A stretch of DNA of 33,403 nt from Planctomycetota bacterium (GTDB taxonomy: Bacteria > Planctomycetota > UBA1135 > UBA2386): positions 1 to 33,403 of the forward strand of contig JAEUHU010000386.1 in the NCBI GenBank assembly GCA_016793305.1, given 5' to 3'. Shown piece after piece: positions 9,330-18,540 of the stretch (its first letter is position 1; each line of letters starts with the position of its first letter). The notes under the pieces are model-generated. The model worked only from the letters and a program-made list of their open reading frames with translations, was not told the DNA's origin and did not search any database. Made by a program: the position numbers and the translations under genes.

Positions 9330-9352
9330 GTAGGGAGTAGGTGGTAGGTTGT
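9330..9352 (+). repeat. Short TAGG-rich tract upstream of a secreted-protein gene
   Basis: The tract gtagggagtaggtggtagg lies about 50 bp before the ATG at 9402. It has four GTAGG/TAGGG-like units and stands out as purine-rich, less GC-rich sequence among GC-rich neighbours. It lies in the 152-bp gap between two secreted-protein genes. No function can be assigned. Confidence 0.4.
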
Positions 9353-9401
9353 CGCGCGTGGTACCGGCCGGCAACCCGCCCGGAACCTCTCCCGCCACCC
9401 C

Positions 9402-11045
9402 ATGCGCCTCGCCCCGCCCCTGCTGCTCGCCCTCACCCTGCCCCTTCCCTGCCTGACCGGCCAGGCGGTGACTCTGCTGGACGGCCCGGCGACCGGCCCG
9501 GTCGACGTCCAGGTGCGTCCTTGCGACGGGGGCCCGGCCACCGCCGTGCTGGACGAGGTGCTGCTGCGCGCCGTGCAGCGCACGACCCGCACCGCGAACG
9601 AGGAATTCGAGTGGCACCAGCCCCGCATCGTCGCCGACCAAGCTGGCGAACGGCTGGAGTGGCCCGATGGCACCCGCCTCTACGCATTCGAACGCACCGT
9701 CGGCAGCGGCCACGGCCTGCTGCTGGTGCCGACCAACGGGCTCGCGCGCATCGTCTACGAGGGCGCCGAGCAGCTCGACCTGCCGCTCGCAGCACCGAAC
9801 CAGCCGACCCACGTCGCCTTCGTGCGCGGCCCGCAGGTCGTGCTGGTCAAGCTCGACGGCGTGCCGTTCGCCGGCACCGCGTCGACGGTGCGCACGGTGG
9901 CGCTGCCGGATGACGGGCAACGAGCCAGCGTGGTGACCGGACCGAGCCACGTCTTCCTGGTGACCGACGACGACCGTCTGTGGCGCATCCCCGTGGCCGC
10001 CGGAGGCCCCGAGAACATCACGCCGCCGGGCCTCGACGCGGTGCAGAGCTCGCGCCTGGCGATCTCCGGCGACGGCAACGTGGTCGCGTTCCTGCGCACC
10101 GACGGCGGCGACCAGGTAGCACCCTGGGTGGTCGGCACCAGCGGCCCCTGCCGTCGGCTGCCGCTGCCCGACGCCTCCTACCGCGAGCCGGCCTACCTGC
10201 CCGACGGCGACGGCCAGCCGCACCTCGTGCTCGATCACACCGGCAGCCGCCTGATGGTCACCGAGATCCAGGCCGAGGACGAACTGCACTTCGTCGACAC
10301 CGGCCTCGGTGGCGCCACGCACTGGCTGACGCGCGACGAGCAGTTCGCCGACTACATCGGCTCGCACATCCTGCCGTCGTTCGTGGGCGGCCGGCTGTTG
10401 TTCGCGTCGGGCCACGAGGGCTGGATGGACTGGTATGCGGTGCAGCCGGACGGCAGCGTCGTGAACGTCAGCCAGACCGGCTCGCCCGAACCGCTCTACC
10501 TGCTCGGCGGGCTCGACGTGCGCCGCCGTCTGCCGCTCGGCAACGGCCAGGCGCTCGCGACCGAGTCGATCGGCACGCTCGAACGGCTGCGCACCCTCGA
10601 CCCGAACGGCGCCAGCACGGTGCTGTTCGCCGATCTGACCGCCGCCCCGGAGCGCGGCGCCTCGCTTTCGGGCCCGGCCGACCTGCGCGTGCAAGGGCTC
10701 GGCGGCGAACGGCTGCTGCGTGGCTCCGACGGCAGCACCCTGCTGGCGTTGCCCGCCGGCGTGAAGATGTCGCCGCCGGTGCGTGGCCCGCAAGGCTGGA
10801 CGGTGGTCGAAGGCGATCTCGGCGGCGTCTACGTGCCGGCCGTGTTCGACGAGACCGGCACGCTGCTGGCGGTGGTCGTGACGACCGAACCGCGGCGCTG
10901 GTCGTGGACCGCGGCCGGCGAGCTGGTGGCGAAGGCGCCGGGACGTCTCGAAGTGTTCAGCGCCACGGGGCTGCGTGTGTTGTCCCTCGGCACGAGCCCG
11001 ACGCGCGTGGTCTCGGGAGCGATGATCCCGAGCAGCGGGAACTGA
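9402..11045 (+). CDS. Secreted protein with WD40/TolB-like propeller repeats, unknown function
   Basis: The 547-residue protein starts with a Sec signal peptide (MRLAPPLLLALTLPLPCLTG); there is no lipobox. The body alternates short beta-strand segments, including SRLAISGDGNVVAFLRTDGG and LRRIP-like strands, as in PD40/TolB or WD40-type propellers. I do not recognise a named family. Its TGA is separated by 3 bp from the ATG of the MauG-like peroxidase gene (TGAGCGATG). The two are almost certainly co-transcribed and translationally coupled, so a partnership in the envelope is plausible. It lacks the C-terminal module seen in the other three secreted proteins of this block. Adjacent ATG codons do not compete with 9402. 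Confidence 0.75.
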   Translation: MRLAPPLLLALTLPLPCLTGQAVTLLDGPATGPVDVQVRPCDGGPATAVLDEVLLRAVQRTTRTANEEFEWHQPRIVADQAGERLEWPDGTRLYAFERTVGSGHGLLLVPTNGLARIVYEGAEQLDLPLAAPNQPTHVAFVRGPQVVLVKLDGVPFAGTASTVRTVALPDDGQRASVVTGPSHVFLVTDDDRLWRIPVAAGGPENITPPGLDAVQSSRLAISGDGNVVAFLRTDGGDQVAPWVVGTSGPCRRLPLPDASYREPAYLPDGDGQPHLVLDHTGSRLMVTEIQAEDELHFVDTGLGGATHWLTRDEQFADYIGSHILPSFVGGRLLFASGHEGWMDWYAVQPDGSVVNVSQTGSPEPLYLLGGLDVRRRLPLGNGQALATESIGTLERLRTLDPNGASTVLFADLTAAPERGASLSGPADLRVQGLGGERLLRGSDGSTLLALPAGVKMSPPVRGPQGWTVVEGDLGGVYVPAVFDETGTLLAVVVTTEPRRWSWTAAGELVAKAPGRLEVFSATGLRVLSLGTSPTRVVSGAMIPSSGN

Positions 11046-11048
11046 GCG

Positions 11049-12656
11049 ATGCGGTTCCGCATGCTGCTCGCGGCGGCGCTGCTGGCGGCCGCTGCCAGAG
11101 GCCAGCAGCCACTGGCTCCACCGAACGACCCCGTCGGCAACCCGAGCACGCCGGCGAAGGTCGTGCTCGGCAAGATCCTGTTCCACGACGAGCAGCTGTC
11201 GAGCAACGGGCGCATGGCCTGCGCCACCTGCCACCAGAACGAAGCCGGCGGCGGCGACGCCCGGCGGCAGCGACATCCGGGCCTCGACGGCATCCGGTTC
11301 ACCGCCGACGACACGTTCGGTTCGCCGGGCATCGAGCGTCTCGACGGCACCCTGCACCACACCGCCGACGCACGCTTCGGCTACGACGAACAGGTCACCG
11401 GTCGCGCGGCGCCGAGCGTGCACATGGCGGCGGCGTTCGACGAGCTGTTGTGGGACGGGGCCCGCGACCAGCTGCTGCGCGACCCGGAGACCAACAGCGT
11501 GGTGCTCGCCAGCGGCGCCGCCCTCGAACACCAGTCGCTGCACCCGTTCCGCAACGAGGTCGAGATGGCGCACGAAGGCCGCAGCTGGGCGCAGATCCGC
11601 ACCGCGGTGGCGGGCCTGCGGCCGCTGGCGCTGGCGAGCAACCTGCCGCCCGACGTGCAGCAGGCCCTCGCGACGAACCCGAACTACCCCAGCCTGTTCG
11701 TAACGGCGTTCGGCGACGCGAACGTCACGCTGCCGCGCGTCGCGATGGCGCTGGCCAGTTACCAACGCAGCCTCGCACCGACGCAGACGCCGTGGGACCA
11801 GTTCGTCGCCGGCCAGGCGAGCGCGCTCACAGCGCAGCAGCAGCTCGGCCTGCAGGTCTACCAGAGCGATGCACGCTGCGACCTGTGCCACCCGCTCGGG
11901 CTGTTCACCGATCGTTCCTACCGCGCCCTCGGCCTGCTGCCGGTCGGCAACGATCCGGGCCGCGGCGGCGTCACCGGCGTGCCCGAGGACCTCGGCCGCT
12001 TCAAGGTGCCGAGCCTGCGCAACGTGGCGCTGAAGTCGACCTTCCTGCACACCGGTCGCTTCACGACCTTGCTGCAGGTGGTGAACTTCTACAACAACGG
12101 GGCTGGGACGAACTCGCCGAAGGACTCCGACCTGCAACCACTCGGCCTCGACCAGCTCGAGATCGCCGCCTTGCTCGACTTCCTCGAGAACGGGCTGGTC
12201 GATCCGCGCGCGCGGAACCGGCTGCCGCCGTTCGACCGGCCGACGCTGTTCTCGGAGAGCCAGCCGCGCGGCAGCAACCAGTTCGGCATCGCCACGCCGT
12301 TCGCCGGCGCGGCCCCACGCCTGCTCGCCGATGCGGCCCCGTGGCTCGGCAACCCGGCGTGGCCGCTCGGCCTCGTGCAGGGACCCGCGAACGGAGCCGG
12401 CGCACTGCTCGTCACGCTGGCGCAGTTGCCCGGCGGCACGCCGTTCCAGGGCACGCAGCTGTACGTCGACCCGGCCAGCCTGCTGACCATCCTGCCGCTC
12501 TCGCTCGATGCCACCGGCACCGCGAACGCGCCGCAGCCGCTGCCGCTCGCCCTCGAGTTCCTCGGCCTGCCGTTGCACCTGCAAGCGCTGGTCGCCGGTG
12601 CCGTGCCGACGCCGCCGTGGGGTGCGAGTCGCGCCGCGACGATCGTGCTGCGCTGA
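11049..12656 (+). CDS. Exported di-haem cytochrome c peroxidase / MauG-family protein
   Basis: The 535-residue protein has a signal peptide (MRFRMLLAAALLAAAARG) and two haem c sites: CATCH at 58-62 and CDLCH at 277-281. Family landmarks are LGKILFHDEQLS, the EVEM segment, FKVPSLRNVALKSTFLHTG and a following FYNNGAG. Members reduce peroxide or oxidise protein or small-molecule substrates outside the cytoplasm. The spacing between the haem sites, about 219 residues, is longer than in classical bacterial peroxidases. Much of the extra length falls after the first haem (about 70-130). Residues from about 420 add a module with GTQLYVDPASLL and LGLPLHLQAL that resembles the ends of the proteins at 7720 and 12838. 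Translation is coupled to the upstream gene. Confidence 0.9.
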   Translation: MRFRMLLAAALLAAAARGQQPLAPPNDPVGNPSTPAKVVLGKILFHDEQLSSNGRMACATCHQNEAGGGDARRQRHPGLDGIRFTADDTFGSPGIERLDGTLHHTADARFGYDEQVTGRAAPSVHMAAAFDELLWDGARDQLLRDPETNSVVLASGAALEHQSLHPFRNEVEMAHEGRSWAQIRTAVAGLRPLALASNLPPDVQQALATNPNYPSLFVTAFGDANVTLPRVAMALASYQRSLAPTQTPWDQFVAGQASALTAQQQLGLQVYQSDARCDLCHPLGLFTDRSYRALGLLPVGNDPGRGGVTGVPEDLGRFKVPSLRNVALKSTFLHTGRFTTLLQVVNFYNNGAGTNSPKDSDLQPLGLDQLEIAALLDFLENGLVDPRARNRLPPFDRPTLFSESQPRGSNQFGIATPFAGAAPRLLADAAPWLGNPAWPLGLVQGPANGAGALLVTLAQLPGGTPFQGTQLYVDPASLLTILPLSLDATGTANAPQPLPLALEFLGLPLHLQALVAGAVPTPPWGASRAATIVLR

Positions 12657-12748
12657 CGTTCCGCGGCGGGCGCCGGAGACGAACCCGGCCACGGTGCGAC
12701 CGCGCCTGCGGCACACCTTGCCTTCGTCCCACCAGCTGCCGATCTGGG

Positions 12749-12771
12749 CTGGTCGGCTCGGCGCCGACCGG
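12749..12771. terminator. GC-rich hairpin after the MauG-like gene
   Basis: GGTCGGC (12751-12757) and GCCGACC (12763-12769) form a perfect 7-bp stem with a 5-nt loop. One wobble and one further pair extend it outward. It lies about 95 bp downstream of the peroxidase stop and 70 bp before the ELWxxDGT gene. There is no T-tract, so it is only a weak terminator candidate; it could be a leader structure of the next gene. Confidence 0.25.
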
Positions 12772-12837
12772 CCGCACGAGGACCCCGGCCGAAAATCCTG
12801 ACGGGCCCCGGCCGGGCCTGTCGTTGGGCTCGGCACC

Positions 12838-15800
12838 ATGCTCCGCCTCGCCGTCGTCGTCGCCTCGTTCGCCTGCCTGCTCGCCGGCACCGCCGCGGCC
12901 CAGGACCTGCTGGCCGACCTGCAACCGCAGGTCGGCGGCCAACCGTCCAGCGGCGGCGAGCCGTTCTTCGTGCTCGGCCCCCGCGCCGTGTTCGTCGCGA
13001 CGAGCCAGTACGGCAACGAGCTGTTCGCCACCGACGGTACGCCGCAGGGCACGGAGCTGCTGCTCGACGGCGTCGTGAACAACGGCAGCGGCCTGCCCCA
13101 GCACCTGACCGTGCTCGGCGGCATCGCCCTGTTCTCGGTCACGGTGCCCGGTCTCGGCCGCGAGCTGTGGCGCACCGACGGGACCCAGGCGGGCACCCAG
13201 CCGGTGATGGACCTGAACCCCGGGCGCGCCGACAGCGCGATCAACTGGCCGGCGCTCTACAACGGCTTCGTCTACTTCGCCGCCACGAACGGCAGCAACG
13301 GCGTCGAGCTGTGGCGCAGCGACGGCACGGCGCTCGGCACGACGATGGTCGTGGACCTGCGTCCCGGCAGCGCCAGCAGTTGGCCGGAGCGGCTGACGGT
13401 GGTCGGCGGCGACCTCTACTTCGCGGCCGAGTCCGCGACCGCGGGACGCGAACTGCACAAGCTCGACGCCAACGGCACCGTGTCGCTGGTGAAGGACCTG
13501 ACGCCGGGCACCACCGGCACGACGTTCGACACGCTGGCGGCGTTCGGCTCGCTGCTGGTGTTCTCGGCCAACAGTGGTGCTGGCCTCGAACCCCACGTCA
13601 GCGACGGCACCGCCCTCGGCACGTTCCAGCTCGCCGACCTGAACGCCGGCCCCACCAACTCGCTGCCGCGCGACTTCGCCACGGTCGGCGGAGTCTGCGT
13701 GTTCGCCGCCGAGACCCCGGCACTCGGCCGCGAGCTCTACCAGACGAACGGCACCGCCGCCGGCACCACGCTGCTCGCCGACCTGCGGCCGGGCAGCGGC
13801 AGCAGCAGCCCCGAGCAGCTGACCACGATCGGCGCGCGCGTCGTGTTCACCGCCACCGACGACGTCGTGGGTCGCGAGCTGTTCGTCACCGACGGCACGG
13901 GTGCCGGGACCGGCCTGCTCGCCGACGTCTACCTGGGCCTGCCGTCGTCGAACCCGGGCCACTACGTGCTGCACCAGGGCCAGCTGTGGTTCGGTGCGTC
14001 GTCGGCGTTCTACGGCGCCGAGCTGTGGCGCACCGACGGGCTGCCGGGCGGCACCACGATCGTCGAGGACCTCGCGGTCGGCAACGCCGGGATCTACGCC
14101 ACCGGGCTCACTTCGTTCGGCACGCGCCTGTTGTTCCGCGGCATCCTCGACAACGCCGGCGTCGAGCCGTGCGTGACCGACGGCACCTTCCCCGGCACCG
14201 CCCTGCTCGGCGACCTGAACCCACCGCCCGCCGATGCGACGCCCGACCAGTTCACGCCGTTCGGCACGAACGTGCTGTTCGCGGCCCTCGGCAACGGCCT
14301 CGGCCGCGAGCTCTACGTCTCCGACGGCACGCAGGTCGGCACGCAGCTGTTCGCCGACCTGCAGCCTGGCTCGTTCGGCAGCAACCCGACCTTCCTCGTG
14401 CCGCGCGGCAACGACGTGTTCGTGCGCGGCGATCTGTTCGGTGGCGGCTCGCACCTGTTCCTGGCGACCGCGGCCGGCGTCACGCAACTGACCAGCGGGG
14501 CTTCGGTGCAACCGCGCGCGCCCGCCGTGCTCGGCACCAGCGTGGTGTTCGCCGGCGAATCGGCCGCGACCGGCCGCGAGGTCTGGATCAGCGACGGCAC
14601 CCCGGCCGGCACGTTCCTGCTGCGCGACATCGCCCCGGGTGCCACGTCGAGCCAGCCGTTCCTCGCCGAGAACTTCACGACCGCCGGCAACCGCACGTTC
14701 TTCAGCGCCAACGACGGCAGCAGCGGCTTCGAGCTCTGGTCGACCGACGGCACGCCCGCTGGCACCACGCTGGTGCGCGACCTGCGGCCGGGCAGCGGCA
14801 GCAGCAATCCGGCGCAGCTGACCGCGGTCGGCAACCGCGTGTTCTTCGTCGCCAACGACGGCACGAGCGGTGCCGAGCTGTGGGTCAGCGACGGCACCTT
14901 CGCCGGCACGACGCGCATCGACGTGGTGCCGGGCCCGGTCGGCTCCAATCCGAGCGAACTGGTCGCCGACGGACTCGCCGCCTGGTTCACCGCGTACGCG
15001 TTGGGCACCGAGGAGGTCTATCGCAGCGACGGCACGCCGGCCGGCACCGTCGCCGTCACCAACGGGGGTGCGGGCCAGGCGAACCCGTACAGCGACCTCG
15101 TGCCGACCCAGAACGGCCTGTTCTTCGTCCACTACGGCCTGCTGAACCACGGCGCCGAGCTCTGGCACAGCACCGGCACGCTGGCGTCGACGCACCTCGT
15201 GCTCGACATCGGACCCGGCCGCGCCGACGGCATCGTGCCCGGCACGCTGGCCCCGGCCCTCGGCGGCACGCAGGTGGTGTTCGGCGGCAACGACCGCGAG
15301 CACGGCCTGCAGCTGTGGCTCAGCGACGGCTCCGCGGCCAATACGCGGCGGCTCACCGACTGGGGCTCGGGCCGGCGCGGCGCCGTGCACGTGGCCGCGC
15401 TGGCCGAGATCGCGACCGCGACCTGGCTCGCCGCCGACGACGGCGCAGTCGGCCGCGAACCGTGGCGCTACGACGCCGCGGCGAGCCCACTCGCCTGGGT
15501 GCTGCCCTACGGAGCAGCCTGCAACGGCTCGAACGGCAAGCCGCGGATCGGCTCGCTCGGCCTGCCGACGATCGGCAACGCCGGCTTCGCCGTGACCCTG
15601 GCCCAGGCCCTGCCGAACAGCTTCGCGTGGTCGGTCGTTTCCTACGGATCGGGCGGACTGGCGATCGGCGGCGGCTGCTTCCAGTTGCTCGCCGATCCGC
15701 TGATTCCGCTGGTGCTGCTGCCCACCGACGGCAGCGGCCAGTCCGCGCTGCCGCTGGCGATCCCGAACACGCCGTCGCTGGCCGGCTCGGACCTGTTCTT

Positions 15801-15885
15801 CCAGTGGGCGGTGCTCGATCCGCTCGGCGCGTTCCTCGACGGCTACTCGGTCAGCAACGCGCTGCAGACGCGGCTCGGCTTCTGA
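12838..15885 (+). CDS. Secreted ELWxxDGT-repeat protein
   Basis: The 1015-residue protein has a signal peptide (MLRLAVVVASFACLLAGTAAA, then QD). I count about 18 repeats of roughly 47 residues built on GxELWxSDGTxAGTxLVxDLxPG, for example GRELWRTDGTQAGTQ and GFELWSTDGTPAGTT. Some are degenerate (GRELHKLDANGT and the last, GREPWRYDAA). ELWxxDGT repeats are known from large exported proteins of environmental bacteria and are expected to form propeller-like beta structure; their ligand is unknown. From about residue 890 the chain ends in a module with CFQLLADP, PLAIPNTPSLAGSDL and FFQWAVLDPLG, like the ends of the proteins at 7720 and 11049. The stop lies 9 bp from the stop of the convergent kinase gene. 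Confidence 0.88.
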   Translation: MLRLAVVVASFACLLAGTAAAQDLLADLQPQVGGQPSSGGEPFFVLGPRAVFVATSQYGNELFATDGTPQGTELLLDGVVNNGSGLPQHLTVLGGIALFSVTVPGLGRELWRTDGTQAGTQPVMDLNPGRADSAINWPALYNGFVYFAATNGSNGVELWRSDGTALGTTMVVDLRPGSASSWPERLTVVGGDLYFAAESATAGRELHKLDANGTVSLVKDLTPGTTGTTFDTLAAFGSLLVFSANSGAGLEPHVSDGTALGTFQLADLNAGPTNSLPRDFATVGGVCVFAAETPALGRELYQTNGTAAGTTLLADLRPGSGSSSPEQLTTIGARVVFTATDDVVGRELFVTDGTGAGTGLLADVYLGLPSSNPGHYVLHQGQLWFGASSAFYGAELWRTDGLPGGTTIVEDLAVGNAGIYATGLTSFGTRLLFRGILDNAGVEPCVTDGTFPGTALLGDLNPPPADATPDQFTPFGTNVLFAALGNGLGRELYVSDGTQVGTQLFADLQPGSFGSNPTFLVPRGNDVFVRGDLFGGGSHLFLATAAGVTQLTSGASVQPRAPAVLGTSVVFAGESAATGREVWISDGTPAGTFLLRDIAPGATSSQPFLAENFTTAGNRTFFSANDGSSGFELWSTDGTPAGTTLVRDLRPGSGSSNPAQLTAVGNRVFFVANDGTSGAELWVSDGTFAGTTRIDVVPGPVGSNPSELVADGLAAWFTAYALGTEEVYRSDGTPAGTVAVTNGGAGQANPYSDLVPTQNGLFFVHYGLLNHGAELWHSTGTLASTHLVLDIGPGRADGIVPGTLAPALGGTQVVFGGNDREHGLQLWLSDGSAANTRRLTDWGSGRRGAVHVAALAEIATATWLAADDGAVGREPWRYDAAASPLAWVLPYGAACNGSNGKPRIGSLGLPTIGNAGFAVTLAQALPNSFAWSVVSYGSGGLAIGGGCFQLLADPLIPLVLLPTDGSGQSALPLAIPNTPSLAGSDLFFQWAVLDPLGAFLDGYSVSNALQTRLGF

Positions 15886-15894
15886 ACGCGCCGC

Positions 15895-18540
15895 TCAGCG
15901 AGTTCCGCCGGCGGCGGCGGCCTGGGCGGCGCGCAGTCGCTCGAACAGCGGCTCGAGCGGCGGCAGCGACTGCTTGACCACGTTCGCCGCCTCGGCGCGA
16001 TCGAACAGGTCGCGCGCGGTGACGAGCGCCGCTTCGGCCGCCGCGAGGTCGCCTTGCCCCAACGCCGCCTCGGCCAGTGGTGCCAGCGCCCGCACCCGGT
16101 TCGCCCACTGCACCGGCGTGGCCGCGGCCGCGCGCGCCTCGGCGTCGGCGAGCCGCTGCCGCGCCTCGTCGAGGCGGCCGCTGCGGCGCACGATGTCGGC
16201 GCACATCACCGCAGTGGTCACGGTGAGCTCGTGGTCCGGCCCGAGCACCTTCCGGCGTGTCGCCAGCACTCGTTCGCCGTGGCGCGAAGCGGCCTCGAGG
16301 TCGCCGTTCTCGAGCTCGAGCTTGCACAGATTGGCGAGCACCGTCTGCAGCACCCGATCGGACTCGTCGGTGCCGGGTGGGAACGCGGCCAGCGCCTCGC
16401 GGAACGTGTCGCGGGCCCGGCCGAACTCGCCCAGCATGTAGAGCACACCACCGAGGTTGCTGATCGTGCCGATCGTCTCCGGATGCTGCGGACCACGCAC
16501 TTCCTTGCAGGTCCCGACCAGCTGTTCGAGCAGCGGCACCATCTCGGCCCGGCTGCCGCGGGAGTTCAGCAGCATCAGCAGGTTGTTGGTCGCCGACAGC
16601 AGGTCGAGGTTCCGCAGCTCGCCACGCGCCCGAAAGCCGTCGATCGCGAACCGGTAGAGCGGCTCGGCGGAGTCGAGGTCGCCCTGTTCGTGCAACACGC
16701 CGGCCAGCAGGTTCGAGGCGAGCAGCGTGTCGCGATCCTCGGGCTGCTCGGCCCGCAAGCGATCGACCAGCGGCCGCAGCAGGGCCGCCGCGGCGGCGCG
16801 GTCGCCGCGCGCTCGGTGCAGTTCGGCCCGGTGCAGCGTCGCGGTGCCACGCAGCTCGTGCGCTTCGGGCAGGCTCGCGAGGGCCGCCGTCGCGGGGGTC
16901 AGCAGGGCCTCGGCCGCGTCGACCTGGCCACGCGCCAGCAGCACGCACACGAGGTCGAGCTGCACGCGGACCGTGCGCAGGTCGTCGTCGCCGTGGCGCT
17001 GGCGATGCACGGTGAGGCTGTCGCGCAGACGCTGCTCGGCGACGTCGAGCTTGCCGAGGCTGAACCAGGCGACGCCGATCGCGCGGCCGAGCGCGGCGTG
17101 CACGCCCGGGTTGTGGGCGAGCTCGCGGTCGACGGTCGCCGCGGCCACCGTCAGGGCGTCGACCAGCTTGACGTCGCGGCTGCCACGATCGGGGCGCACG
17201 CTGCCGAACACCCCGAGCAGGAAGTCGAGCGACGCCTCGGCGCGCTGGCCGGCTTCTTCGGCCTCCTGCCGGCGCTGCCGTTCGGCCGCCTCGGCGAGGC
17301 GGGCCCGGGCTTCGGAGTCCTGGGCCTCCTGGCGCCGCAGCCGCTCCGAGGCCTCCGCGTCGCGGGCGCGCACCAGCGCCACCGCCGTGGTCGCGAACGC
17401 GCCGAGCAGCGTCGCCACCACCAACGCCGCCGCGGCGACTCCGGTGCGATGCCGCTGCACGAACTTGCGCAGCAGGTAGCCAACCCCCGGCGGCGCAGCC
17501 CGCACCGGTTCGTGCGCGAGCCACGCGCGCAGGTCCGCCGCCAGCTCGCCGACCGTCTGGTAGCGCTCCGGTGGCGCTTTGCGCATCGCCTTCTGCACGA
17601 TCCAGCCGAGCTCCTGCGGCACATCGGGCGCACGGCGCGTCATCGGCTCGGGATCCTGTTCGACCAGCAGCCGGCAGGCGCTGGTGATCGGCAGGCCGGC
17701 GAACTCGAACGGCCGCTGCCCGGCCAGCAGTTCGTACAGCACGACGCCGAGGCCGTAGACGTCGGTGCGCACGTCGGTGGCACTGCCGAGCACCTGCTCG
17801 GGGCTCATGTAGGCGAGCGTGCCGACGATCTCACCCGCGCGGGTGCCCTCGGCCGCACCGCGCTCGAGCGGCCGGGCGATGCCGAAGTCGATGACCTTCA
17901 CGCCACCGCCGGCGGGCACCAGGATGTTCGCCGGCTTGAGGTCGCGGTGGATCACACCGCGACCGTGCGCGTGCTGCACGGCGTCGCAGACGGCGAGGAA
18001 GGTGTCGACGATCGCCCGCGGCGCCCGCCGCGTGGGCCCGTGCGTGACCGGCGCCGCCCCTTCGACCAGTTCCATCGCGAACCACGCGGTGCCGTCCGCC
18101 TCGACGCCGGCCTCGAAGACCTGCGCGATGCCCGGGTGCTGCAGCCGCGCCAGCAGGTCGATCTCGGCCCGGAAGCGCTCGGCGTGGCGACCGCCGGCGA
18201 AGCCCGCGTGCATCACCTTCACCGCGACGCGACGCGCCGGATGCGCCTGCTCGGCCAGCCAGACGCGGCCCATGCCGCCTTCGCCGATCGGTTCCAGCAA
18301 CCGGAACGGCCCCAGCTGGTCCGGCGGCGGCCGATGGCCTTGAACCGCCGCCCCCACCTTGGTCGGTGGTTCGAGGAAGCGCGCCTCGCTGTCCCGCGCC
18401 GCCGCGAGCAGTCGTTCGACCTCGGCGATCAGGGCGTGCTCACCGGGTGCCTGCTGCGAGAGCCAAGCGGTGCGTTCCGCCGCCGGCCGTTCGAGGGCAC
18501 CTTCGAACAGCGCACGCACGCGGGCGAACGGCGCGCTCAC
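15895..18540 (-). CDS. Transmembrane Ser/Thr protein kinase with TPR region, coupled to an ECF sigma factor
   Basis: The 881-residue protein parallels the kinase at 4966. It has an N-terminal helical segment, then a kinase domain with IGEGGMGRVWLAE, lysine K108 (VAVKVM), HRDLKPANI with D200, DFGIA and YMSPEQ. One membrane helix lies near 366-389, followed by an ERQRRQEAEEA-type coiled coil and TPR repeats to the end. All catalytic motifs are intact. The start is GTG 18540, whose GTGA overlaps the TGA of the upstream sigma gene, so the two are translationally coupled. The open frame continues upstream to 18921, but that part overlaps the sigma gene and is arginine-rich shadow sequence. The kinase is the likely regulator of the sigma factor, with TPRs sensing on the far side of the membrane. 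Confidence 0.94.
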   Translation of the reverse strand: MSAPFARVRALFEGALERPAAERTAWLSQQAPGEHALIAEVERLLAAARDSEARFLEPPTKVGAAVQGHRPPPDQLGPFRLLEPIGEGGMGRVWLAEQAHPARRVAVKVMHAGFAGGRHAERFRAEIDLLARLQHPGIAQVFEAGVEADGTAWFAMELVEGAAPVTHGPTRRAPRAIVDTFLAVCDAVQHAHGRGVIHRDLKPANILVPAGGGVKVIDFGIARPLERGAAEGTRAGEIVGTLAYMSPEQVLGSATDVRTDVYGLGVVLYELLAGQRPFEFAGLPITSACRLLVEQDPEPMTRRAPDVPQELGWIVQKAMRKAPPERYQTVGELAADLRAWLAHEPVRAAPPGVGYLLRKFVQRHRTGVAAAALVVATLLGAFATTAVALVRARDAEASERLRRQEAQDSEARARLAEAAERQRRQEAEEAGQRAEASLDFLLGVFGSVRPDRGSRDVKLVDALTVAAATVDRELAHNPGVHAALGRAIGVAWFSLGKLDVAEQRLRDSLTVHRQRHGDDDLRTVRVQLDLVCVLLARGQVDAAEALLTPATAALASLPEAHELRGTATLHRAELHRARGDRAAAAALLRPLVDRLRAEQPEDRDTLLASNLLAGVLHEQGDLDSAEPLYRFAIDGFRARGELRNLDLLSATNNLLMLLNSRGSRAEMVPLLEQLVGTCKEVRGPQHPETIGTISNLGGVLYMLGEFGRARDTFREALAAFPPGTDESDRVLQTVLANLCKLELENGDLEAASRHGERVLATRRKVLGPDHELTVTTAVMCADIVRRSGRLDEARQRLADAEARAAAATPVQWANRVRALAPLAEAALGQGDLAAAEAALVTARDLFDRAEAANVVKQSLPPLEPLFERLRAAQAAAAGGTR

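Noticed and set aside
4609..9347. Very long open frames on both strands across kinase 1 and the propeller gene (about 1500 codons each)
   Set aside because: Arginine-rich or low-complexity shadows of the real genes, without recognisable motifs.
4134..12693. A perfect 16-bp match, gacgaacccggccacg, at 4134-4149 and 12678-12693
   Set aside because: One such match is expected by chance in a GC-rich window of this size, and the flanks do not align.
8925..15390. Long minus-strand open frames opposite the four secreted-protein genes
   Set aside because: No signal peptide or domain; the plus-strand products have signal peptides, haem sites and repeats.
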